From Deinococcus sp. QL22 (GTDB lineage: Bacteria > Deinococcota > Deinococci > Deinococcales > Deinococcaceae), in contig NZ_CP097150.1 of assembly GCF_023370075.1 (NCBI RefSeq), positions 434,001-498,000 of the forward strand: DNA of 64,000 nt, in the 5' to 3' direction. This document shows positions 16,639-25,180 of the stretch, piece after piece; the stretch's first letter is position 1; the number at the start of each line of letters is the position of its first letter. The notes under the pieces were generated by a model. That model had not been told where the DNA came from and did not search any database. It saw only the letters and a program-made list of their open reading frames with translations. Made by a program: the position numbers and the translations under genes.

Positions 16639-18933
16639 CTAGGCTTTGGGCAGCGTGAACGAGAAGGTCGCGCCCTGATCCAATTCTCCCTCCGCGGTCA
16701 CCACCCCACCGTGCCGAGTGATCACCCGGCGCACATTGGCCAGTCCGACGCCGTTGCCTTCGAATTCCTCTTGGCGGTGCAGCCGCTGAAACACCCCGAA
16801 CAGCTTGTGGGTGTACTGCGCATCAAACCCAACGCCATTGTCCCGCACGAAGATGCGCCAGTCTTGTCCTTCCTCTTCAGCCCAGACTTCTACGTGCGCT
16901 TTCGTGCGGGGCAAGGTGTACTTCAGCGCGTTAGAGAACAGGTTCTCCATCACCTGGCGCAGCAGGCTCAAGTCGCCCATGACCAACGGCAGGGGGCCGA
17001 CCGTCCACGTCACCTGTCGGTCAACGGCTTCGGGTTCGAGCAGGGCCCGAACACTGGCCACAACTGCTCCCAGATCCACCACCCGTAAGCGCAACGGTTG
17101 CTGAGAGGTGCGGGACAGCTCCAGGATGGCGTCAATCAGGGTGGTCATGCGGGTTGCCGCTTGATCCATGATGTTCAGATACCGCGCCGACTTTTCGTCG
17201 AGTCGGTCGCCCAGCGCCTTGCGGAGCAGCTGACCGAAACTGGTGAGATGCCGAACGGGGGTCCGCGAGTCATGCGAGACCGAGTAGGCGAACGCTTCCA
17301 GTTCCTCGTTGGCGGCACTCAGCGAAAGGGTGCGGGCGTCGAGCGTGTCGCGTTGGGCGGTCAGTTCTCGGGCATGCGCGGCGCGTTCCAGCGCCAAGCT
17401 CAAACTGTGCATGGTCGTCTCCAACACCGCTCGGTCGGTGGCCGTCCATGCATGCTTGTGAAACAGGCCGATCCCAAAAACGCCTACGGTCGTGTGGTCC
17501 ACTTGAAGAGGAAACGTCACCACCGTCTGGATGTGCTGGACCACCTCAGCATCCGTGTCGCTGCCCTGCGCGTACACATCCTGATAAAGCGGTTAACCGG
17601 TCTCGAAGGGCTGACGGAGCGTCGGGCTTTCAGCGGGAAGTCCAGCGTCCACCAAGGCCTGGAGTGCGTCATTCCTCAACTCTCCCACTTGAGACTGGCA
17701 GCGCCAGACTTCGCCTTCAGGTTCGTAATACGCCGCGTACCCAGACGGTAATAAGGACAGCACAATCTCCTGGGCCCGGCGCACCAACGGGACGCGCTCG
17801 GTTTCGAACATAAAGTCTTGGGCCAGCTGTGCAAAGGCTTCCAGGGCCCGGTTGCGGTGCTGCACCTGCTCCACCTGATCTGCGCGGTCAAGGGCCAGGC
17901 TCAGCCCCCGGCACACGGCCAGAAACAAGGCACGGTCACTGGGCGTCCAGTACTGCTGCTCCTTGAGGCCGATCGCCAGTACCGCCTGCACCTCGCCCTG
18001 CCGTAGGAAGGGGTAGGTGGCCACCGCGTGGTACATGTCGGTGTGTTCCACCTGTCCCCGCTGAGCGTCCCAAGCGTTCACGAAGACAGGAGCGTGGGTG
18101 CGGAGCGTGGTGGCAAATATCGGGGTCTCCAGGGGCAAACCGGCCCGTAACTGCGCAAGCAGCTCTGGGTTTTCGGCTAAATTTTCACTCTGCACCCGCA
18201 GCTTCCAGTGCTCTCCCTCTCGTTCGTAGTAGCCGGTGGTGTTGCCGGGAAAGCGCTGATCTAACACAGTGACGCTGTGCTGCGCCAGCAGGGGCACTTC
18301 CGTCTCGGTGCCCACCGCTTCGGTAAAGGCGATGAAAGCGTCCTGGGCGTGGATTCCTCTGGCCACCTGCTGGGTGCGCTCTTCGACTTGCTGCTGCAAG
18401 TCGGCCATCAGGCGGGCGCGGCCTAAGGCGATGCCGCACTGGGTGCTCAGGGTGCGCAGGAAAAAGCGCTCCTCCTGGGTGAAGTGATGCGGCTCCGTGA
18501 AATCCAGCACGATCAAGCCCAGGGACTGCTGGTTCTCGAACATGGGCAGCACCGCCGTGGCTACCGGAGGCGGTGCGCCCACCCGCTCTTGGAGATCAGG
18601 ATAGGCCCGCATCAGGGCCTCTTGATGCTCAAAGAACAGGGCAGTCTGCTTGAGCAAGGCTTCGCCAGCGGGGACACTGCTGTCCAGCGGCCCGTCTTTC
18701 CAGATGGTGGGGACATCCGGGGTAAACCCGCGGCTGTGGGCCAGTTCCAGTTGGTCACCTTCAGGGGTGACCAACAAGACGGCTCCAGTGGCGGCGTCTA
18801 CGGTTTCCAAGGCGGAAGTGAGCAGGATGTCGAAGACGCCGTGGACGGTCGTGGACGCGGCGAGGGCATGGGTCACGTCTTGCAGCCGCTCATTCAGTGA
18901 GGGCTGCGCAGACGTGCCGAGAGGGAAGGACAT
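16639..18933 (-). pseudogene. GAF-domain histidine kinase split by a single stop codon
   Basis: One continuous minus-strand frame of 764 codons from ATG 18933, broken by TAA at 17593-17595 in the context PFETG-stop-PLYQDVYAQ, where a Glu codon (GAA) would fit. Upstream half (446 residues): at least two GAF-type sensory domains, with a helical linker LQQQVEERTQQVARGI. Downstream half: the end of a GAF domain, coiled coil, HisKA H-box FAYSVSHDSRTPVRH, then HATPase N-box (NLFSNALKYT), DNGVGFD and GNGVGLAN. The intact protein would be a soluble phytochrome-like kinase. The 3' part could be translated alone from GTG 17577, but it has no clear ribosome site. A genuine nonsense mutation or a sequencing error are both possible. 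Confidence 0.82.
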
Positions 18934-19054
18934 GCTCCAGCTTAGGGTAGAGCTGAGCGAGGAAGTAAGTTCCCCACAGATACAAGGCTATCCGCATCAA
19001 CTGAACCTTTAAAAAACTTCATCAGAAATCGGGCGATAAGTGATTGGCTGGGCT

Positions 19055-19249
19055 ATGCAGTCAGAACCTCGGCCGTTGGTAAAAAATTCAAAAGACTGGG
19101 CTGAGCGTGTAGAGCGTTATCGACTCTTACACTTAGAGGCTCAGGCCTGGATGATTGGAGTCGCTTCGCGACAAACGGAGCTTGAAGTGATGCGGGCAGA
19201 GATACGCCGGAAGCGCGCAGAGAAAACAAAGCCAATTGTGAGCCGTTGA
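19055..19249 (+). CDS. Small helical hypothetical protein
   Basis: 64 residues (MQSEPRPLVKNSKDWAERV), almost entirely predicted helix and charged (ERVERYRLLHLEAQAWM, then TELEVMRAEIRRKRAEKTK). An in-frame start 15 bp further upstream is also possible. No family was recognised. It is followed by a terminator-like hairpin about 170 bp downstream. Confidence 0.45.
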   Translation: MQSEPRPLVKNSKDWAERVERYRLLHLEAQAWMIGVASRQTELEVMRAEIRRKRAEKTKPIVSR

Positions 19250-19416
19250 TCATTGCCCTGACCAACGAACTGGACAAGAAACTCTTCCACGTTGAGCACT
19301 TCAGGGCCAAGGTTTAGGTGCTGAGACTTTCGTGTTCTTTGGGCCGATGCAGGCACTTCAGGAGCCGCCCTCAGGGATGTCTCTGGAAGAGCACCTGCAA
19401 GGAGAAAGACAATGAA

Positions 19417-19442
19417 AAAGGCGACCCCGGAGGATTGCCTTT
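19417..19442 (+). terminator. Terminator-like hairpin, similar to the one at 47.2 kb
   Basis: AAAGGC..GCCTTT stem, imperfect in the middle, followed by GATTTTTC. The hairpin and about 130 bp after it resemble 47186-47330. Confidence 0.5.
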
Positions 19443-19619
19443 GATTTTTCTAAGTTAGTGTGGAATTCGTTCGCCGTCGAGATTATGCATCGGTATCTGC
19501 TTAACCGCCTCCCAGCCGCTGTATGCATCATTCAATGCATTGTATAACAGGTTGCGAGGTTCCTGCAGAAGACGTCAATGGGTTGGACGACCTCCTCCGC
19601 TCTCGCCTCCTAAAAGTCA

Positions 19620-19967
19620 TCACGACATTGACTTAAAACCGTCCGCTCTGGCGCTTGAAGCCGTGGCTGTCAGGCTTGGCGGCGGCCGCTTTTCGCTTGG
19701 TCTTGGCACAGGTCGTCTTGCTAGTGGTCTGGGACTCTTCCAGACATCACGTGAACAGGCTGACGTGTTTTTCTTGACCTGCAGCGGCACGGCGTCTGCT
19801 CGCCGGTAGATGCCGCTGAGGTGTTCGCGGTCGCCCGTGCGGAGCTTGAACACGGCAGCGACGCGTTGACCATCGGCCGATTGCAAGCCTGCAAGTCTCA
19901 AGGCTTCAATGGTGGCGAGGTCAGGGGGATGGGTCTGGTAGTAGGTGGGGATTTTCCCTTTGGGCAT
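19620..19967 (-). CDS. Small protein, paralogue of the 53782-53988 gene, extended C-terminus
   Basis: 115 residues (MPKGKIPTYYQTHPPDLATIEAL). The first 67 residues closely match a 68-residue protein at 53782-53988 (shared HPPDLATIEAL, FKLRTGDREHLSG, DAVPLQVK). The paralogue stops after VKRST. Here the frame runs on for some 48 Pro/Arg/Ser-rich residues that look like translated non-coding DNA, so the original stop was probably lost. About 150 bp upstream of the start is also conserved between the copies. Function is unknown. Confidence 0.62.
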   Translation of the reverse strand: MPKGKIPTYYQTHPPDLATIEALRLAGLQSADGQRVAAVFKLRTGDREHLSGIYRRADAVPLQVKKNTSACSRDVWKSPRPLARRPVPRPSEKRPPPSLTATASSARADGFKSMS

Positions 19968-20118
19968 GCAAGCACTCTTCCGCTGGCTTCAGCACGAGCT
20001 CAGGCAGGCACACAGTATCCCTCAGTGGACAGGGGATAGGCGAATGCTGAGGACATTGCGGCCAGGTCACGCTGCAGCACCCGGTGTTCGGCCACCCTAG
20101 GCCTCGCCCAAGGCAACC
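19797..20118. repeat. Repeat unit, copy 1 of 2 (partner 53817-54138)
   Basis: About 320 bp similar, by eye, to 53817-54138 in the same orientation. It includes the conserved part of the small gene plus its upstream region (for example GGCTTCAATGGTGGCGAGG and GGTAGTAGGTGGGGA). Conservation extends past the start codon into presumed promoter DNA. Confidence 0.65.
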
Positions 20119-20375
20119 CGGACAACAGATCTTCCAAGGGCGAAGCCGCTCACGCGGGTGCCGTTGGTGCGCAAGCACCCGTTCACAAGACAACAGCCGT
20201 TGCGGTGAAGTCTCGCCTTGAAGTGGCCGAAAGAAGTAGGGGTGGCGGCGGTCACTGACACTGAGCCTCGTGCAGGCCACACAACCGATGAACGTCGTCA
20301 AAGGATTGGAGAACAGGCTATCTCCACTCAGAAAATGCAGCGTTCCCAGCGCAACAGTGCCAGTACGATAGGGGC

Positions 20376-22139
20376 ATGCGTTCCTTCGCACACGCTGTGC
20401 TGTGTTCTGTATTGATCGCGTCCCCAGTGGATGCGGCGTCCATTCCACAGCTCCCACCCCCACACCTCGTGGTGGGTGAAGGCCGCACCTCCTCGGTGGC
20501 CCTGTCCCCGGACGGAACGCTGTTGCTCAGCGGCGGGGCCCGGCGTCTGCTGCGTGACCCGGGAACTGGCCGGCTCATGCGGGCACTCGCAGCGGAAGAC
20601 TGTCTCTCACAGGCGGTCATGTTCTCACCGGACGGCCTACTCGCCGCGGCCAACTGCTCGGGAGTTCCCGACACGATTCGGGTATGGAATGTCGCGACGG
20701 GTGAGGTCGTGGGCCGTCACGCGTACTTGCGTTACCAGTTCAAATTCAGCCTCAGCCGCACGGGCCACCTGCTGAGCGTCAATGAGGGAACGGTCTCCGC
20801 TGTGCTCGCCCGTGGAGAAGCAGCGCCCGTCGTCCTCGCCCGTGGAGAGGATGCAGAGGTGGCCCCGGACGGAAGCACCTTTGTGGTTGTGCAGGACGGC
20901 AAGCTGCACCTGCACGACGCTGCAACCGGCGCACGGAAGACGCTCAGCGCCGCGTCTGGACAGCCCGTCTTCTCGGCGGACAGCAGGTTCGTGGCGGTGA
21001 GGGCAGGAGGCGGTTGGCAACTGGTAGACTTGCAGACTTCTCTCGTGACCCAGCTCGCCATCGGTGAGGCGGACGTCATGGCCCTGTCCGCGGGTGCCCG
21101 AACGCTGCTGTTGGCGGTAGGCGACAAGGAGAGAGACCCACAACTGGCCCTCCAGGAGCGCGTGGGGACTTTGAACCCGCAGCCGCTCTCACCCGCGATC
21201 AGCGCCGTGAACTTCGGGTGGCGTCAGGCGGCCTGGTCTGCGGACGGCCAGCGCCTCTGGGTGGCCGTCCCCCAGGGCCTGTTCCGGGTCGAAGTCAAGA
21301 CTAGACAGGCTCAGGCGGTGAAGCTGACGATCTTCAGACAGAATCAGGGGGCAGTGGTCACGGCAGGACAGCATGCTTTCGTGAATCTCGACGAGGGAGC
21401 GGTGGTGGGCGTGAATCTCACCACGGGGCAGGTGACGGGAACCTATGGCCGGGGTGGGGCGGCCCTGCCGGTCAGCGCGACGAACAAGGAACTGTTGACC
21501 CTCGAAGCAGGACGCCTGCTGCTGTGGAACCTGAAGGGGGGCGACCCTCGCCTGCTCCTGAAGAACGTGACTGTTGCCGCAAGCCAGGGAAGCACCGTAG
21601 TGGCTCTGACGAAAAACGCTTTGTACCGCTTTCAGGGCGCGTCCTGGACGCCACAAAAATGGGCGCTGCGCCAACCGATGCCCTACGATTGGCTCTCGCT
21701 CAATGCCGGAGGAGATCGACTCCTCGCTGGTTACGTGGGGATGGAAGGCTCGACCACCGATCTCATCACCCTGAGCGGTGAACAGGCGCGCGTGAAGCTT
21801 CTGTCTGAGGTGGGCATCCCGGCGCGGCTGTCTCCGGACGGAACGCGCGCCGCCTGGCTCCAGGCGGACAGGGTAGAACTGACGGACGTGACGAGTAGTA
21901 AGGTGCTGTGGATCGCTCCTGGGCAGACCCGTGCAGGACGGTTCACCCCTGATGGGACGCGTCTGGTGATTGCGCGGTACGACGGCACGGTGGTCGTTCA
22001 CGATGTGGCGTCGGGACGCGTCATGCAGACCCTGTCTGGCAATGGGGGGTGGGCGGACTCCCTGGCGTTTACGGCGGGCGGACAGCTCGTGACACTGGGC
22101 GTCGAGGGCACGGTGCGCGTGTGGAAGCTCGGGCGCTGA
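20376..22139 (+). CDS. Secreted WD40-like beta-propeller protein
   Basis: 587 residues with a signal peptide (MRSFAHAVLCSVLIASPVDA) and repeated propeller blades with VALSPDGTLLLSGG, VMFSPDGLLAAAN..IRVWNVATG, RLSPDGTRAAW, GRFTPDGTRLVIARYDGTVVVHDVASG and LAFTAGGQLVTLGVEGTVRVW. Both ends carry clear WD blades, so it likely forms a closed six- or seven-blade propeller outside the cytoplasm. No enzymatic domain is fused. TACGAT lies 6 bp before the ATG, consistent with leaderless transcription. Its partner and role are unknown. A distantly similar-looking lipoprotein is at 45722. Confidence 0.88.
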   Translation: MRSFAHAVLCSVLIASPVDAASIPQLPPPHLVVGEGRTSSVALSPDGTLLLSGGARRLLRDPGTGRLMRALAAEDCLSQAVMFSPDGLLAAANCSGVPDTIRVWNVATGEVVGRHAYLRYQFKFSLSRTGHLLSVNEGTVSAVLARGEAAPVVLARGEDAEVAPDGSTFVVVQDGKLHLHDAATGARKTLSAASGQPVFSADSRFVAVRAGGGWQLVDLQTSLVTQLAIGEADVMALSAGARTLLLAVGDKERDPQLALQERVGTLNPQPLSPAISAVNFGWRQAAWSADGQRLWVAVPQGLFRVEVKTRQAQAVKLTIFRQNQGAVVTAGQHAFVNLDEGAVVGVNLTTGQVTGTYGRGGAALPVSATNKELLTLEAGRLLLWNLKGGDPRLLLKNVTVAASQGSTVVALTKNALYRFQGASWTPQKWALRQPMPYDWLSLNAGGDRLLAGYVGMEGSTTDLITLSGEQARVKLLSEVGIPARLSPDGTRAAWLQADRVELTDVTSSKVLWIAPGQTRAGRFTPDGTRLVIARYDGTVVVHDVASGRVMQTLSGNGGWADSLAFTAGGQLVTLGVEGTVRVWKLGR

Positions 22140-22374
22140 TTGCACGTCACCGAAGCTGCGCCCTTGAGAGGTTCTGGGCCAGCAGGAGCTGCATAGAAAG
22201 CTGCTCATTGAGGATGGCGCGTCCGATGCACAGCTTCTTACATTGCAAAGGCACATCAGCAAGAAGCTCTCCCGACTTCCCCATTTTTAAAACCAAGATT
22301 GCCACTGCCTTCTCCATCACGAATTGGCCGTCCAAGTCACCATCTCATGACGCCAATCCCTTCAGGCTCACTGC

Positions 22375-22794
22375 ATGACGAACATCGCTGACATGCCCAT
22401 CGGCCAACTGGCTGCCTTAACGGGTGAGAGCGTCAAGGCGTTGCGCTACTGGACGGACTTCGGCCTCCTCACCGTGGAGCGCCGCGCCAGTGGCTACCGG
22501 CATTATCCCCCTGAAGCAGCCGGGCAAGTTCGTTTTATCCGTTCCGCACAAGCTGCCGGGTTCGCCCTGGACGACATTCAGCGGATTCTTGCCTCGCGTC
22601 AGGATGGGCAAAAACCCTGCGCGCACGTCAAGGCTGAACTCGGCGCACACCTCAACACCGTGCGCACGCAGATTGCTCAGCTCCAGGAGTTTGAAGCGCT
22701 GTTGCAAGCCAAGGTGGCCTGGGCGGACGACCATCCGAACCCAGCCTGCGATTCAGCAGGGTGTGTGTACCTGGACGTGCCCCCGGCCGCTTGA
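22375..22794 (+). CDS. MerR-family metal-responsive regulator
   Basis: 139 residues. Winged HTH at 7-75 (PIGQLAALTGESVKALRYWTDFGLLTVERRASGYRHY), then a dimerisation helix and a C-terminal metal loop. Cys82 (in KPCAHV) is at the same number as the key Cys82 of Tn501 MerR, and Cys125 and Cys130 (ACDSAGC) can complete a soft-metal site. The spacing of the last two differs from MerR (117 and 126), so Hg, Zn, Cd or Pb are all possible inducers. Its stop codon overlaps the -35 box of a MerR-type promoter for the next two genes, strong evidence that it controls them. Confidence 0.92.
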   Translation: MTNIADMPIGQLAALTGESVKALRYWTDFGLLTVERRASGYRHYPPEAAGQVRFIRSAQAAGFALDDIQRILASRQDGQKPCAHVKAELGAHLNTVRTQIAQLQEFEALLQAKVAWADDHPNPACDSAGCVYLDVPPAA

Positions 22795-22822
22795 CTCTCC
22801 CCCTAAGGGGAGACGGTAGCCT
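22791..22822 (+). promoter_or_regulatory. MerR-type promoter and operator
   Basis: -35 TTGACT (22791-22796) and -10 TAGCCT (22817-22822) are separated by 20 bp, longer than the normal 17. The spacer holds the dyad CTCCCC-CTAA-GGGGAG (22797-22812). This is the classical MerR/CueR/ZntR architecture. The -10 lies 6 bp before ATG 22829, so the transcript is probably leaderless. Confidence 0.85.
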
Positions 22823-22828
22823 GCAACG

Positions 22829-23296
22829 ATGACCCTTTCCGACTGCTGTGCCCCCCAGCCCAGCTCGACCCAAGCCAGCTGTCCGACGTGTGCCTGCTCT
22901 GGAAAGTCCGTGCCGCTGGTCACCCTCAAGGCCCTGCTGACTCCCGCGGCCTTGGCCACCCTTGATCCCGCTGAGACCTACCGCTTCTGCGCAGACGTGG
23001 CCTGTGAAGTGGTGTATTTCAGTTCCACAGCGACTTACGGTCAGGCGGATGTGAAAGTACCCGTTTTTCAGAAAGACGAGCGTGGCACGACCCCGGTCTG
23101 CTACTGCTTCGGCCACACGCGCGCCGGTCTTGAGCAGGCGCACCGGGAAGGCCAGGCCCAGGCCATTCCCCAGTCCATTCAGGCGCACATCCGGGCAGGC
23201 CGCTGCGGATGCGAAGTAAACAATCCCCAGGGAAGCTGCTGCCTCGGGAACGTCAACCGAACCCTGACTGTCCTCCGGGATGCCCGCCATGCCTGA
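22829..23296 (+). CDS. CopZ-like (zf-CopZ) metallochaperone
   Basis: 155 residues rich in Cys. An N-terminal CCAP..CPTCACSGK motif is followed by a domain with FCADVACEVVYF, VPVFQKDERGTTPVCYCFGHTRA and CGCEVNNPQGSCCLGNV. This matches the zinc and [2Fe-2S] binding domain first described in Archaeoglobus CopZ (zf-CopZ family), without the C-terminal HMA domain of that protein. Such proteins are found next to mercury and copper genes and are thought to deliver or reduce metal. It is expressed from the MerR-type promoter just upstream and overlaps the start of the MerB-like gene by 17 bp. Confidence 0.87.
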   Translation: MTLSDCCAPQPSSTQASCPTCACSGKSVPLVTLKALLTPAALATLDPAETYRFCADVACEVVYFSSTATYGQADVKVPVFQKDERGTTPVCYCFGHTRAGLEQAHREGQAQAIPQSIQAHIRAGRCGCEVNNPQGSCCLGNVNRTLTVLRDARHA

Positions 23297-23810
23297 TACC
23301 TCGGCTGTTCCCGCGCACCTCAGGGCACTTCTGGACTGCTATGAAGGCCAAATGCCAGAAGCGATGCTGCGCGACTTCGTGATGTTCACGCCCACACCGC
23401 ACGTGATCCAGACCCAGAACGGTGTTCGCATCTACACCCGCTGTGCGCTGGACACTTTCCTCGCAGCCTGGATTCTTGACGAGAACATCGACATTGAAAC
23501 CACACCTCCAGGCCAAACCCAGTCCCTCAAGCTCGCCGTCCGCAGCGGTCAGCTGCAAGCCCCCACAGAAGCCCTCATGGCCCTCCCCACACAGCCAGAA
23601 ACTCAGACGAGTGCTGACGTCCACCGAAGTTTCTGTCCGTACACACTCGTGTTCTCTGGCATAAAGAGCTATCAGGTCTGGAGCGCTACCGCGCCCGTCC
23701 CGACCACTCCTGTGACCCTCCAGAACGCCTTCCAGCTCGCCCACACCCTCATTGATCGGCTCACCCACCTGCACACCCTAAACGGGACAGCAGGTGTCCG
23801 ATGCTGCTAA
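23280..23810 (+). CDS. MerB-like organomercurial lyase
   Basis: 176 residues (a second ATG at 23289 is also possible). It contains the MerB catalytic set: Cys55 and Asp58 in YTRCALDTF and Cys119 in HRSFCPYTLVFSG. The 64-residue gap between the two Cys is essentially that of MerB (Cys96, Asp99, Cys159). MerB cleaves carbon-mercury bonds and releases Hg(II). The N-terminal winged-helix part is about 40 residues shorter than in enteric MerB. The gene overlaps the CopZ-like gene, so they are co-expressed. No mercuric reductase or Hg transporter is present in the window, so the true substrate is open. Confidence 0.8.
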   Translation: MPAMPDTSAVPAHLRALLDCYEGQMPEAMLRDFVMFTPTPHVIQTQNGVRIYTRCALDTFLAAWILDENIDIETTPPGQTQSLKLAVRSGQLQAPTEALMALPTQPETQTSADVHRSFCPYTLVFSGIKSYQVWSATAPVPTTPVTLQNAFQLAHTLIDRLTHLHTLNGTAGVRCC

Positions 23811-24499
23811 AGAAGCCAGCCCAAATCTCTGCGCTTCCTTGCTGTTTGGCAGTGCCTGCGCCCCTGGTATCTGCTTGTCGGACAGGCCGCTGTGGGCGGC
23901 AGCCGTACTCCTAGGGTGGTTGTCAAATCGGAAGGATCGGGATGGTCTGAGCTGAAGGTGCGCTCATATCTCTCTATACACCCCAGGAGCCTGACAAAAA
24001 TTAATGTGTAGCCATGCGCGAGCTCGAAGGAGAAGGCGCCGGGAGGCTGTCCTCACTGAGGTGATGGAGGCACCCTCTATGTGTCCGACCCCGAGGGTGA
24101 AGCCATAATCCTCGCCCTCGGGGTCGGACAACTCTCTTGCAGGTGTGATCCCAAGCAATCTCTCAGCACCCACAGCGACTTGTTCGTGTTGCATGACGGC
24201 GGCTGGTGCTGGTCTCCACGAGCCGATCAGATCGCTGTGCCTAAGCGATCAGGAGCCTCCGCCGTGGAAGGCGTTCGCGATGAAATGCAGCTGTTCACGT
24301 GTGCAGCATCGGCATAAGCTGGTGAAACCTGACTTCCTGGATCACTGTGACGGGGATGCTGGCCCCAGCGTTCGGCCTCCACGAAACATGGGGTCTAGTA
24401 TTGGGGACAGGCCTGCTGATTACTGCTCGGCAAGTTGGCGTCTCGTGCTGATCAGGCCGCCGCACACCAGTGACCTCTTCTGAAATACTCCTGACATTC
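23811..24499. other. 690-bp intergenic stretch with a long inverted repeat
   Basis: No credible gene. An inverted repeat at 24082-24100 and 24112-24130 has a 19-bp stem with one G:T-type mismatch (TGTCCGACCCCGAGGG..) and an 11-base loop. It could be a terminator for the MerB operon about 270 bp upstream or a regulatory site. Confidence 0.55.
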
Positions 24500-25180
24500 A
24501 TGAACACAGTGTTGGTGGTGGACGACGAACCCAGCGTGCGCAAAGTCGCTGCGGCGTACCTGGAACGCGAAGGATTTCGGGTTCAGACTGCCGCAGACGG
24601 CCTGGACGGTCTCCGTCAGGCCGAAGCCGGCGGGCTGGCGCTCGTGGTGCTCGACGTCATGCTGCCCCGGATGAACGGCCTAGAGGTCTGTAAGCGCCTC
24701 CGGGCCTCGTCGAACGTGCCGGTCATCTTGCTCACTGCCCGGGGAGAAGAATTCGACCGGGTTCTTGGCTTGGAACTCGGTGCGGACGATTACGTCGTGA
24801 AACCGTTCAGCCCCCGGGAATTGGTGGCCAGGATCAAGGCCATCCTGCGCCGCACGGCCGGCGAAGCCGCTCCGTTACCGGTGGTCTACGGCGACTTGCG
24901 AATCGATCCGGTCACCCGCAGGGTCAGTCTGGCCGGGCAGCCCCTCGAGTTGAGCGCGCTGGAATTTGACCTGTTGCACGAACTGGCCAAAGCGCCTGGA
25001 CGGGTTTTCACGCGCAACGAGCTGATCACCCGCGTGTGGGGCGAAGACTTTCCGGGCGTTGACCGTGTGGTGGACGTTCATATGGTGAGTCTCCGGCGAC
25101 ACCTCGGGGAATCCGGGCAGTCGCCCCGGTTCATTCAGGCCGTGCGGGGGGTGGGCTACCGCTTTGGCCGCGCGGAGTAA
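24500..25180 (+). CDS. OmpR/PhoB-family response regulator
   Basis: 226 residues from ATG 24500 (MNTVLVVDDEPSVRK). The receiver domain at 1-115 has acidic residues DDE, phospho-acceptor Asp in LVVLDVMLPRMNG, and Lys in VVKPFSP. The winged-helix output domain at 130-225 (LELSALEFDLLHELAKAPGRVFTRNELI..VWG, VDVHMVSLRRHLGE, RGVGYRFGRAE) is typical. It pairs with the histidine kinase that overlaps its 3' end. The nearest genes, convergent, are an HMA chaperone and a TauE-cupredoxin protein, so the pair may sense copper, but no binding site was recognised. Confidence 0.94.
   Translation: MNTVLVVDDEPSVRKVAAAYLEREGFRVQTAADGLDGLRQAEAGGLALVVLDVMLPRMNGLEVCKRLRASSNVPVILLTARGEEFDRVLGLELGADDYVVKPFSPRELVARIKAILRRTAGEAAPLPVVYGDLRIDPVTRRVSLAGQPLELSALEFDLLHELAKAPGRVFTRNELITRVWGEDFPGVDRVVDVHMVSLRRHLGESGQSPRFIQAVRGVGYRFGRAE

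Noticed and set aside
20097..20463. Cys-rich minus-strand frame conserved between the two 320-bp repeats
   Set aside because: The similarity is explained by DNA-level duplication upstream of the small gene; the frames have no start or ribosome site in common.
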